NCBI RefSeq assembly: GCF_017744695.1
Contig: NZ_JAGIAS010000005.1
Coordinates: forward strand, 124,001 to 188,000
Length of the DNA stretch: 64,000 nt
Direction: 5' to 3'
Source: Dyadobacter sp.
GTDB lineage: Bacteria > Bacteroidota > Bacteroidia > Cytophagales > Spirosomataceae
In this document: positions 37,699 to 49,745 of the stretch, in pieces
How positions within the stretch are numbered: the stretch's first letter is position 1
Layout: every line of letters begins with the position of its first letter
Program-made: the position numbers and the translations under genes
The notes under the pieces: generated by a model
Told to the model about the DNA's origin: nothing
Database searches by the model: none
Seen by the model: the letters and a program-made list of their open reading frames with translations, nothing else

Positions 37699-37961
37699 TT
37701 AAAATCGTTTATATGGAGGTCGAATGCGACGCAAATAAAATTCAGGACGTCCTTTTTGAGATAGGCAGCAAAAATAATCCGTTCCTTAAATCGATTGACG
37801 CCATAAAACCGGATTACGTTTAGGAAGTCGTTCCAGGTTCCATAGTTGGCGACCTTTTCCATCACGAATAAATCCTTTTCCTGAAAATCGATCTGATCGA
37901 AATCGACATCCCAGAACGCGGTTTTTGAAACGATTGGTTTAGCAACGGACGAGTTTTCCAT
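37653..37961 (-). CDS. Small partner of the AbiEii-type gene (DUF6922-like)
   Basis: A 102-residue protein beginning MENSSVAKPIVSKTAFWDVDFDQIDFQEKDLFVMEK, then VANYGTWNDFLNVIRFYGVNRFKERI. The FWDVDF, IDF and RFYG words resemble DUF6922, found next to AbiEii-type genes in Bacteroidota. That match is from memory and moderate in confidence. It would act as antitoxin or accessory. The stop lies inside the following AbiEii-type gene (46-base overlap), which couples the two, and the start is only 7 bases after the amidohydrolase stop, so all three may share a transcript. Confidence 0.72.
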   Translation of the reverse strand: MENSSVAKPIVSKTAFWDVDFDQIDFQEKDLFVMEKVANYGTWNDFLNVIRFYGVNRFKERIIFAAYLKKDVLNFICVAFDLHINDFKCYTRRQSQNQPWNF

Positions 37962-37968
37962 TTCGCTA

Positions 37969-39309
37969 TTAATTTTTCAGAGGCCCTTTACTGACCTCTT
38001 TCCCTTCCTTCCAAACGGATTCGATCTTTCTTGTGTTCCGGATGTCGTCGAAAGGATTGGCGGAAAGGATAAGGAAATCGGCTTTTTTGCCCTTTTCAAG
38101 TGTACCTTTTTCGTTGTCGATCCGCAGGGCGGTGGCGGCATTGCGAGTACCGACGACGATGGCTTGGGCGGGAGTAAGGCCGGCTTTGACCATCAGTTCC
38201 AATTCCAAATGCTCTGTAAATCCCTGGGTGCGAATGGGGAATGCGCCGGAGTCGGTGCCAAGAGCCACCTGGATGCCAGCATGATGGATTTTCTTCAAAT
38301 TGATCATCGCCGTATTGAATGCCGACATATTGCGATGGTAATCCGGCGAGTTCCTGATTTTTTCGGCATAAGCCTTGTCCGTAATCATTTCAAAAACACC
38401 CGGTTCGAGCGAGGCTTTGAAAAATGCGTCGTTGATCCAGTCGGGACTGCCCGCATACGCGAACTGGTATTCATCCAGCGATAGCGTAGGGATATAAGTC
38501 ACGTTTTTCTGCTTCATTTTGGTAAGCAGGTCCTGGTCAACTTCCTTGTCGCGGATGCTATGGGCGATAATGTCTATTCCGGCCTCGGTAAGCTTGCGGG
38601 CGTCTTCGACGTAGAAAAGATGGGCTGCTACGCGGATATTGCGTTTGTGCGCCTCCCGAATGATGGCCTGGTAAACCTCAGGCTTCATTTTCTGTGCATT
38701 GCCTCCATGGTCATCGACCCAGATTTTCACGACCGTAGGCTTCACAGCCGCCACTTTTTCCATCATGGCCGGCACGTCTTCGGGGGTATTGGGGCGTTGC
38801 AGCAGGTTCATCCATGAGCCGGGGTTGGGATCGGGTGTGTTGAAACCATAGCCTGCCGAATAGAGCCTTGCGCCCGGGAGCAGTCCGGCCTGGGTAGAAT
38901 CGATAAATCCATTGAATATAAGCGGCCGGTCGGTGCCCATGGCGAGCACCGCGCTTACCCCGTAATCCTCGTATTTTTTCAAGTGCCTCAGCAAATTCTC
39001 GCGGGTGTAATTATCGGCCGACGACGTTGTGCCTTTGAGCGTGCCCACGTGTGCATGCGCACATATGAGCGAGGGTATGACGGTTTTGCCGCTCAAATCG
39101 ATTTCGCGGGCACCTTCGGTTTTGATACCTTTTTGAATGGCGGCAATTTGACCGTCGGTGATCAGAATATCCGTGTGGGTGCGTGCCGCGGAGCCCGTTC
39201 CGTCGATCACTGTCGCATTTTTTAGAAGAACGGAACCCGTATTTTGGGCAACCAAGCCGGCCGGGCACAAAAGGCCGGCCATTTGAAACAGTAACAATAA
39301 TTTCTTCAT
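37969..39309 (-). CDS. Exported amidohydrolase family protein
   Basis: A 446-residue metal-dependent hydrolase with a Sec signal peptide (MKKLLLLFQMAGLLCPAGLVAQ). It shows TVIDGTGSAARTHTDILITDGQI, the metal-binding HAHVGTLK, a second histidine region in RNIRVAAHLFY and DIIAHSI, and ALGTDSGAFPI (metal-site Asp), in the imidazolonepropionase/prolidase-like group. The likely substrate is a peptide or cyclic amide in the periplasm, but it is not known. It is the third exported enzyme of this general class in the window. It may share a transcript with the two downstream genes. Confidence 0.9.
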   Translation of the reverse strand: MKKLLLLFQMAGLLCPAGLVAQNTGSVLLKNATVIDGTGSAARTHTDILITDGQIAAIQKGIKTEGAREIDLSGKTVIPSLICAHAHVGTLKGTTSSADNYTRENLLRHLKKYEDYGVSAVLAMGTDRPLIFNGFIDSTQAGLLPGARLYSAGYGFNTPDPNPGSWMNLLQRPNTPEDVPAMMEKVAAVKPTVVKIWVDDHGGNAQKMKPEVYQAIIREAHKRNIRVAAHLFYVEDARKLTEAGIDIIAHSIRDKEVDQDLLTKMKQKNVTYIPTLSLDEYQFAYAGSPDWINDAFFKASLEPGVFEMITDKAYAEKIRNSPDYHRNMSAFNTAMINLKKIHHAGIQVALGTDSGAFPIRTQGFTEHLELELMVKAGLTPAQAIVVGTRNAATALRIDNEKGTLEKGKKADFLILSANPFDDIRNTRKIESVWKEGKEVSKGPLKN

Positions 39310-39430
39310 GTGTTACGGATTTAGGATTTAAATAAACAGCCGGTGTATTGGTACGTATTTTGATGAAGGGAAAGGCGCGCGCCGGTTTGGTGCGAAAATT
39401 AAAAACATCAACACCTAAAAAAATAATATC

Positions 39431-39607
39431 ATGGCTAAATATTCGAAAAAGGCTGGTGAAAAGGTGGAACAGGCCCTACATGAGCAAAAAGAGGGAAAGT
39501 TGAAATCCGGTTCCGGGAAAAAGGTTACTTCCAAAAAGCAAGCCATTGCGATAGGCTTATCCGAAGCGCGTAAAGAAGGTGCAAAAGTTCCCAAAAAGAA
39601 AGATTAA
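39431..39607 (+). CDS. Small lysine-rich DUF6496-like protein
   Basis: A 58-residue basic protein beginning MAKYSKKAGEKVEQALHEQK and ending KEGAKVPKKKD. The middle reads EGKLKSGSGKKVTSKKQAIAIGLSEARK, which I recognise as the small DUF6496 family (nucleic-acid or stress-related by guess only). It is about one-quarter lysine with a short helical SEAR segment. It lies alone between the amidohydrolase and the hybrid kinase, followed by its own terminator. Confidence 0.85.
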   Translation: MAKYSKKAGEKVEQALHEQKEGKLKSGSGKKVTSKKQAIAIGLSEARKEGAKVPKKKD

Positions 39608-39622
39608 CAACAAGTTACAAAT

Positions 39623-39659
39623 AAAGCCCTCCTTTCTTAGTCCTGAAAGAGGGCTTTTT
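39623..39659 (+). terminator. Rho-independent terminator after the DUF6496-like gene
   Basis: Stem aaagccctcctttc (39623-39636) with gaaagagggcttt (39645-39657), one bulged base, 8-base loop, then ttttt. It is 15 bases past the stop. Confidence 0.88.
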
Positions 39660-39812
39660 GATAAATAATGTAAAAGGATAGATATAGATGTGGCATTTGC
39701 ATTAGAATACTTTAAAATTAGCCCCTGCACTGGTTTATAATCCTTAAAATCGTCGAATAACTGCTATATTGTACGGACACTACTGACGTTTCTAATTGTA
39801 AGTTTTTTGAAA

Positions 39813-43685
<3,873 letters not shown>

Positions 43686-43688
<3 letters not shown>

Positions 43689-43743
43689 GCGTCCCCGACT
43701 AGGCGTCCCCGACTGGGCGTCCCCGACTGGGCGTCCCCGACTA
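43686..43743. repeat. Four copies of a 14-bp GC-rich tandem repeat between convergent stops
   Basis: Unit t(a/g)ggcgtccccgac is present at 43686-43699, 43700-43713, 43714-43727 and 43728-43741, then a partial copy (tagccg). The first copy begins with the TAG of the hybrid kinase gene and the array ends where the stop codon (cta) of the convergent SDR gene lies at 43741-43743. It therefore exactly fills the space between the two genes. Confidence 0.93.
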
Positions 43744-44598
43744 GCCGTTAACGACCTGTCCACCGTTCGGGTGCAACACCTGCCCGCTCATGTACGAAGC
43801 GTCCTCGCTGGCCAGGAACACATAGCATGTGGCCACTTCGCAAGGCTGTCCCGGGCGTTTGAAAGGGGTGTCTTCTCCAAATTTTTTCACCCGCTCCGAA
43901 TCGAAAGTGGATGGAATGAGCGGTGTCCATATTGGTCCCGGCGCTACTGCATTCACCCGAATACCTTTTTCCGCCAGATTACCGGCCAGCGACCGGGTAT
44001 AAGCGACAATCGCGCCTTTGGTAGACGAGTAGTCGAGCAACGACGGACTGCCCCGATAAGCTGTAATGGAAGTCGTATTGATAATAGTGTCGCCCTCTCC
44101 CAAATGCGGCAATGCGGCTTGCGTGAAGTAGAAAAACGAGAAAATGTTGGTCGCGAACGTATCGTTCAGCTGATCGGGCGAAATCTGGTCGACGCGCTCC
44201 TTCGGATGTTGCTCGGCCGCATTGTTGACCAGGATATTCAGTTTCCCGAACTCATTCACCGCACGGCTTACCGCTTCCTTGCAAAACGCCTCGTCGCGGA
44301 TGTCGCCCTGAATAAGCAGGCAACTTCTTCCTTCTGCCTCTACCATAGCTTTGGTATCGGCGGCATCCTGATTTTCATCAAGATACACAATGGCCACGTC
44401 GGCGCCTTCCCGTGCGAAGTGAACGGCTACCGAGCGGCCTATACCGCTGTCGCCGCCGGTAATGAGCGCCGTTTTGCCGTCTAATTTGCCGCTGCCGCGG
44501 TAATTTTCGCGGATCACGATCGGTGCCGGATCCATAATCTCCTCAATGCCGGGCTGTGCGCCTTGCGTCTGCCCGTGGGTGTCTATGTCGAAGCTCAT
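43741..44598 (-). CDS. SDR oxidoreductase (general-stress YhdF/YghA-like)
   Basis: A 285-residue short-chain dehydrogenase with a roughly 35-residue N-terminal extension (MDPAPIVIRENYRGSGKL). The Rossmann site is TALITGGDSGIGRSVAV; NNAAEQHP and the catalytic residues Ser (TTSITAYRG) and Tyr-x3-Lys (DYSSTKGA) are present. This form (with the DSGIGR motif and the extension) matches YhdF/YghA-like proteins linked to general stress. NAD(P) is the likely cofactor; the substrate is unknown. The stop codon abuts the 14-bp tandem repeat. Confidence 0.93.
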   Translation of the reverse strand: MSFDIDTHGQTQGAQPGIEEIMDPAPIVIRENYRGSGKLDGKTALITGGDSGIGRSVAVHFAREGADVAIVYLDENQDAADTKAMVEAEGRSCLLIQGDIRDEAFCKEAVSRAVNEFGKLNILVNNAAEQHPKERVDQISPDQLNDTFATNIFSFFYFTQAALPHLGEGDTIINTTSITAYRGSPSLLDYSSTKGAIVAYTRSLAGNLAEKGIRVNAVAPGPIWTPLIPSTFDSERVKKFGEDTPFKRPGQPCEVATCYVFLASEDASYMSGQVLHPNGGQVVNG

Positions 44599-44838
44599 AA
44601 TGCTTGAATGTTTTTGTGGATGCGGCGCACTCTTAAAAAGGATATGCCAATGGCTGCTCCCGGCACGTAGCGGCCGAAAGAATGGGCTGCTACGGGAAAT
44701 GAGTAAAGATTTTCACAGTGTAGTGTATGCATAGGAGCCCCAAAGACGTGTTTCAATGCTTCGAAAGGCTTTCGGCATGGTTATTAATGCAAGCCACGCG
44801 ATGCGGCCGCAAGCGTGGGCCGGCAAACGTAGGGTATT

Positions 44839-46110
44839 ATGGATTCAAAAAAGGTGGTGATCATCGGGGGAGGTTTCGGGGGGATTAACCTGGCCCAGAA
44901 GCTATCCCGGAATAAATCGTTTCAAATCGTGCTGGTGGATAAGAACAACTACAATTTCTTCCCGCCATTGCTCTACCAGGTAGCGACCGGTTTCCTGGAA
45001 GCTTCCAATATCAGCTATCCGTTCCGCAAGTTTTTTCAGGACAAATCCAATCTCCGGTTCAGTCTGGGAGGGTTTGAAGCGGTTTTCCCGGAGGAAAAAA
45101 GGATATCGACCGAGAGCGGCGATATTCATTACGATTACCTGGTATTCGCGACTGGTACGGAGAGCAACTATTTTGGTATGGAGAATGTGCGGAAAAACGC
45201 GGTGCCGATGAAAACCGTGCAGGATGCGCTCGCGTTGCGGAATCATATTCTGAGGCTGAAAGAAAAGGCGACTAAGGAGACCGACCCTGCTATCCGTAAA
45301 AAGCTGCTTTCCATTGTAGTGGCAGGCGCGGGCCCGACGGGTGTGGAGGTCTCGGGAATGCTGGCGGAAATGCACAAGAGCATTTTCAAAAAAGATTATC
45401 CCGAATTGAAAAGGGAAGAAGTGCAAATCTACCTCGTCGATGCGCTACCGGTGGTATTGAACCCGATGAGCAAAAAATCGCAGCAGGAGACGCTTGCGGA
45501 GCTGCGCGGTCTGGGTATTGAAGTGCTGCTGAACCGCACGGTGAAAGATTATAGTAACGGAATCGTCACATTTGCCGATGGCAATACGATCGAAACCGAA
45601 ACGCTGATCTGGACCTCGGGAGTGATCGCCACGGCATTGCCTGGCCTGCCCGAGGAAGTTTTCGGTAAAGGCAGGCGCGTGTTGGTAGATGCTTATAACC
45701 GTGTGAAGGGTTTTGACAATATTTTTGCGATCGGAGACATTTGCCTGATGACAGCCGACGAAAATTTTCCAAACGGACATCCGCAACTCGCCCAGGTGGC
45801 CATTCAGCAGGGACGAAACCTGGCGCATAACCTGTCCGAGTGGCAGGAGGGACGCCCGCCCAGGGCATTTAAATATCATGACAAGGGCACGATGGCGATC
45901 ATCGGTGTCAACAAGGCGGTGGCCGACTTGCCGGGCTTGCATTTCAAGGGCTTTATCGCTTATTTTCTGTGGCTGGTGGTGCATTTGTTTTCCCTGATCC
46001 GTTACCGCAACCAGGTGAAAACCTTTTACAACTGGATGGTCGCATTCTTCACAAGGGACCAGTCCCTGCGTTTTATCCTGGATTCCAAGCCGGAAAAGCC
46101 GGTACGTTGA
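44839..46110 (+). CDS. Type II NADH dehydrogenase
   Basis: A 423-residue flavoprotein that oxidises NADH and reduces quinone without pumping protons. It has the FAD-binding site (VVIIGGGFGGINLA, residues 6-19), the second NAD(P)-binding site (SIVVAGAGPTGVEVSGMLAEMH), GDICLMTADENFPNGHPQLAQVAIQQG (FAD, quinone region) and a hydrophobic C-terminal segment (FKGFIAYFLWLVVHLFSLIRYRNQ) that attaches it to the membrane. It begins at the first ATG of the frame. It lies 46 bases before the CorA gene. Confidence 0.94.
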   Translation: MDSKKVVIIGGGFGGINLAQKLSRNKSFQIVLVDKNNYNFFPPLLYQVATGFLEASNISYPFRKFFQDKSNLRFSLGGFEAVFPEEKRISTESGDIHYDYLVFATGTESNYFGMENVRKNAVPMKTVQDALALRNHILRLKEKATKETDPAIRKKLLSIVVAGAGPTGVEVSGMLAEMHKSIFKKDYPELKREEVQIYLVDALPVVLNPMSKKSQQETLAELRGLGIEVLLNRTVKDYSNGIVTFADGNTIETETLIWTSGVIATALPGLPEEVFGKGRRVLVDAYNRVKGFDNIFAIGDICLMTADENFPNGHPQLAQVAIQQGRNLAHNLSEWQEGRPPRAFKYHDKGTMAIIGVNKAVADLPGLHFKGFIAYFLWLVVHLFSLIRYRNQVKTFYNWMVAFFTRDQSLRFILDSKPEKPVR

Positions 46111-46156
46111 TCACCACCATGCAAGAGAACATCGTGAATTTTAGCCGCATTTCCTT

Positions 46157-47059
46157 ATGATCCAGACAATTGCCGACCCTTCCCAATACCCGTTCGAATG
46201 GATAGATGTGACAGACCCCGATGATGAGGAATTAAAGCAGATCAGGGGAAAATACGCATTACATGGGTCCTCGATCAGGGATTGGCAGCAACCCGACCAT
46301 TTGCCCAAATATGAAGATGTGGGAACCTACGTGTTCATCATATTCAGAATGCACAGTGAGAACGTGGGGACCGAGGCCGACACCGTCACTGAGCTGACCA
46401 ACAAACTGGCGATTTTCATGACCAAGGACCGGGTGATCACCATGCACAAAAAGGACTGGGGCGCGCCGGAAATTATCCGAAAACAGCAAGTCGATCAACA
46501 TTCGTGCGAGGATACGGTACACCTGGTGAATGAGATTATTAAAAGCTGCATTGCCACCTACGAGGCGCCGTCGCTGAAGTTGACGAAGGATATTGAATAC
46601 TACGAGGAAAATATGTTTCTCAAAAACCGCAAAGCGTCGCTTTTGAAAGGCCTGTACTACCTCAGAAGAAGGGTCGAGGTAACGCGGCGTATTTTAATGC
46701 TTTCCCACGAAATTGTAGACAAAGTGGACGCGCCGGGCCATTCCAACACCTACACGCGCGACACACGGGACCTTTATGTGAAGCTGCACAACATTTACGA
46801 CACGCTGTTTGAGAATATGAACCACCTGGTGATGGTGTATTTCTCGATTTCCTCGCAACGTACCAATGAGATCGTACGCGTGCTCACGGTGTTTTCAGTG
46901 TTTTTCATGCCACTCACGTTTATTGTCGGTATCTACGGGATGAACTTCGATTTTATGCCCGAATTGAGACTAAAATGGGGTTATCCGGGCGTGATGATCC
47001 TGATGGGTGGGATCACTTTCGGGATTTATGTATGGTTTAAACGGCGCGGATGGCTGTAA
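46157..47059 (+). CDS. corA: CorA family divalent-metal transporter
   Basis: A 300-residue member of the CorA Mg2+ transporter family. The cytosolic part (1-235) is helical, and two C-terminal membrane helices carry the signature IYGMNFDFMPE (GMN, near residue 264). The remainder ends GVMILMGGITFGIYVWFKRRGWL. It acts as a pentamer in the inner membrane. The start is the ATG at 46157, 46 bases after the NADH dehydrogenase stop, so they may be co-transcribed. Confidence 0.93.
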   Translation: MIQTIADPSQYPFEWIDVTDPDDEELKQIRGKYALHGSSIRDWQQPDHLPKYEDVGTYVFIIFRMHSENVGTEADTVTELTNKLAIFMTKDRVITMHKKDWGAPEIIRKQQVDQHSCEDTVHLVNEIIKSCIATYEAPSLKLTKDIEYYEENMFLKNRKASLLKGLYYLRRRVEVTRRILMLSHEIVDKVDAPGHSNTYTRDTRDLYVKLHNIYDTLFENMNHLVMVYFSISSQRTNEIVRVLTVFSVFFMPLTFIVGIYGMNFDFMPELRLKWGYPGVMILMGGITFGIYVWFKRRGWL

Positions 47060-47114
47060 AAGGTGGCATAAATGCTTTTAACCTCTATTTTTGCCTCCCT
47101 ATTGTCCTGTATTT

Positions 47115-48572
47115 ATGAACCGAACCTTTACCAGACACGCATTCTCGTCGTTAGCGCCATTTTGCCTTGCTCTTTTGCTCCCATTCGGCATTTTGGCCGC
47201 CATTCCAAAGGCGCCAACCACGCTGGTCGCGGTGGCTGCTTCCGCAAGCCAGATTAACCTCGGCTGGCTGGATCTTGCCACGGACGAAACCGGTTTCGAA
47301 GTAGAACAGTCGACGGATGGGACGAAATTTGTGAAAATCGCCGATCTGGCTGCCAATACCATCACTTACCAGAACAGATCGCTGAAATCGGGTACCAAAT
47401 ACTGGTACCGTGTACGGGCCAGGAATGCTTCCGGTGCGTCGGGCTATTCCAACATAGCCAACGCCACAACGCTGGTGATCATTACCATCCCGAAAGCACC
47501 ATCGGCACTTGTCGCGAATGCGGCTTCTTCCTCTCAGATTAATGTAAGCTGGACAGACAATGCGAACGACGAAACGGGTTTCGAACTGGAACGCTCCACG
47601 GATGCATTGTCATTTACCAAAATTGCCGAGCTCGGACCAAACGTAACGACGTATCAACATACAGGTCTGGCGCCCGCAACGCGCTACTGGTACCGCGTGC
47701 TCGCGAAGAATGCCGCCGGGAAATCGGCCTATTCCAATATCGCCAGTGCTACCACCCGGCAGGTGGTGCCTGGCGCGCCTTCGGGCCTGACAGCCACAGC
47801 TGTTTCGGTTTCTCAAATCGACCTGAAATGGGCCGATAATGCCGACAACGAAAGCGGCTATCAGGTAGAACGCTCGCAAAACGGGACTACTTTTACTAAG
47901 ATCGCCGAGATTGCGGCTAATGCGACCACTTACCAGAGCACCGGTCTGGCCCCTGCGACTAACTATTCTTATCGTGTGCGGGCTGTCAATGCGGTCGGAG
48001 CGTCGGCATACAGCAATATCGCTTCGGCCAAAACGCAGAACGTTCCGGTGCCCGACGCGCCGACAAACCTGACGGCCGTTCCCACCGCGCCGGACCTGAT
48101 CCAGCTACGTTGGGCGAAACCTACGGGTAATGCCTCCGAAATCGTGATTGAACGTGCGAAAGGTGAAGGCAGCTTTGCCCAGATCGCCAAAGTGGCTGTG
48201 ACTATCCTGCAATATGAAGACCGCACCGAGCTGGAAGCCGCCGATTATTTTTACCGCATTAAAGCCGTGAATGCAGGCGGGGAATCGCCTTACAGCCTGC
48301 TCGCGATCGTGCGCGCGACTTCGATCATTACGGCAGTAGAAACCCCGCAAGACCAGCATTTGATATATATGGCGGGGCGGACGCTTGTAGTCGATCTCAA
48401 CCGTACAACAGAGGCGAAGGTGTCGGTGTACGACCTTGCGGGCAGGGTACATGAGGTAAAGAAAATCAGGCAGGAGGGGAGCATGGACCTTAGCCGGCTT
48501 CCGGCGGGTATTTATGTGGTTGTAACCGATACGGGTAAAGAAGTAATATCGAAGCGAGTATTCCTTTATTGA
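47115..48572 (+). CDS. Exported fibronectin-type-III protein with T9SS sorting domain
   Basis: A 485-residue protein with a Sec signal peptide, four fibronectin type III modules of about 90 residues and a C-terminal T9SS sorting domain. Each module starts near PKAPTTL, PKAPSAL, PGAPSGL or PDAPTNL and repeats words such as ASQINL, DETGFE, YWYRV, NASGASGYSNIA. The C-terminus has LVVDLNRTTEAKVSVYDLAGRV, DLSRLPAGIYVVV and RVFLY. An upstream in-frame TTG at 47091 is possible, but the ATG at 47115 fits the signal peptide. No enzyme domain is seen; it is probably an adhesin or binding partner. A chitinase gene starts 30 bases later. Confidence 0.9.
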   Translation: MNRTFTRHAFSSLAPFCLALLLPFGILAAIPKAPTTLVAVAASASQINLGWLDLATDETGFEVEQSTDGTKFVKIADLAANTITYQNRSLKSGTKYWYRVRARNASGASGYSNIANATTLVIITIPKAPSALVANAASSSQINVSWTDNANDETGFELERSTDALSFTKIAELGPNVTTYQHTGLAPATRYWYRVLAKNAAGKSAYSNIASATTRQVVPGAPSGLTATAVSVSQIDLKWADNADNESGYQVERSQNGTTFTKIAEIAANATTYQSTGLAPATNYSYRVRAVNAVGASAYSNIASAKTQNVPVPDAPTNLTAVPTAPDLIQLRWAKPTGNASEIVIERAKGEGSFAQIAKVAVTILQYEDRTELEAADYFYRIKAVNAGGESPYSLLAIVRATSIITAVETPQDQHLIYMAGRTLVVDLNRTTEAKVSVYDLAGRVHEVKKIRQEGSMDLSRLPAGIYVVVTDTGKEVISKRVFLY

Positions 48573-48602
48573 TATATCCTGAACCTAAATTTACTGACCT
48601 CT

Positions 48603-49745
48603 ATGAAATGCTTTGCTGCGAAGCCGTTTCCGGGCTTCCCTTTCCTCGCGCTTGCCCTGTGCCTGCTCATTTCCGGCGCCGTTTCGGCCCAAAAGAAGAA
48701 AAAATACATCGTGAATGCCTACGTGGGCGGGTTCCGCGGACTAGCGAACGTGGAAGAAATCGATGCTGAAAAACTGACGCACATCAACTACGCATTTGTG
48801 AATGTGCAGGACAGCATGGCCGTGCTTACCAACCTGGCGACGGATTCCACCAATTTCAGAAAACTGAATGCGCTCAAAAAGAAGAACCCGGACCTGAAAA
48901 TTGTGATTTCGATCGGCGGATGGGCATGGAGCGAAAACTTTTCGGATGCGGTACTGACGGAATCTTCCCGCTTGAAATTTGCGAAATCCAGCGTCGATAT
49001 CGTTCGGCAGTACGACCTCGACGGTGTGGACATCGACTGGGAGTATCCGGGTATGCGGGGCGAGGAAGGGAATATCTATCGACCGGAGGACAAACAGAAT
49101 TTTACATTGATGTTCAAAGCATTGCGCGATGAGTTGAACTTGCTTGAAAAAGAAAAGGGCAAAAAATACCTGCTTACGACGGCCGTGGGCGGTTCGAAAT
49201 CTTTTATCGAGCACACTGAAATGGCCCTGGCGCAGGTGTACCTCGATTACGTGCTGATTATGACCTATGACTACGGTGGTCGTAACGGCACGGTTGGGCA
49301 CCATACCAATCTCTACGACTATGATCCGTCGGGTGAAGGTTCGTCTGCCGACCGGTCGGTGAAGAATTTCATCGCTGCGGGCGTGCCTGCGAGCAAAATC
49401 GGGCTTGGTGCGGCATTCTACGGCAAAGGCTGGGAGGCGGAAACGGCTGAAAACCACGGCTTGGGTGCCAGACGCGTCAAATCGGTGCAGGGAGGCGGTT
49501 ATACCAAACTGAAAGACACGCTCATCGATCAGAACGGCTACAAGAAGTACTATGATAAAAAGGCCAAAGCGCCTTACCTGTTCAACGATTCCACCAAAGT
49601 ACTCATCACCTATGAAGACGAGAAGTCGGTCAAAGGGAAATGCAAGTATGTTAAAAAGAACAAGTTGGCTGGTATTTTCTTCTGGGAGTATTTCAATGAC
49701 CCGAAAGAATACCTGATCAATGAAATACACAAAAACCTCGACTAG
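48603..49745 (+). CDS. Glycoside hydrolase family 18 chitinase
   Basis: A 380-residue exported chitinase. After a signal peptide (hydrophobic residues 12-28, ending near VSAQ) it has the GH18 TIM barrel. The SxGG motif is VISIGGW (101-107) and the active site DxxDxDxE is LDGVDIDWEYPG with catalytic Glu147; later come MTYDYGGRNG and GAAFYGKGW. It would hydrolyse chitin or similar beta-1,4-GlcNAc polymers outside the cell or in the periplasm. It lacks a T9SS domain. Its last 4 bases overlap the convergent SNF2 gene. The start is the first ATG. Confidence 0.95.
   Translation: MKCFAAKPFPGFPFLALALCLLISGAVSAQKKKKYIVNAYVGGFRGLANVEEIDAEKLTHINYAFVNVQDSMAVLTNLATDSTNFRKLNALKKKNPDLKIVISIGGWAWSENFSDAVLTESSRLKFAKSSVDIVRQYDLDGVDIDWEYPGMRGEEGNIYRPEDKQNFTLMFKALRDELNLLEKEKGKKYLLTTAVGGSKSFIEHTEMALAQVYLDYVLIMTYDYGGRNGTVGHHTNLYDYDPSGEGSSADRSVKNFIAAGVPASKIGLGAAFYGKGWEAETAENHGLGARRVKSVQGGGYTKLKDTLIDQNGYKKYYDKKAKAPYLFNDSTKVLITYEDEKSVKGKCKYVKKNKLAGIFFWEYFNDPKEYLINEIHKNLD

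Noticed and set aside
44546-44734. A 62-codon plus-strand frame reaching into the 240-base gap before the NADH dehydrogenase
   Set aside because: It starts inside the SDR gene on the other strand, its translation is cysteine- and tryptophan-rich with no signal or domain, and no promoter precedes it.
48741-49730. A 329-codon minus-strand frame
   Set aside because: It is antisense to the chitinase gene, which has its full GH18 active site.
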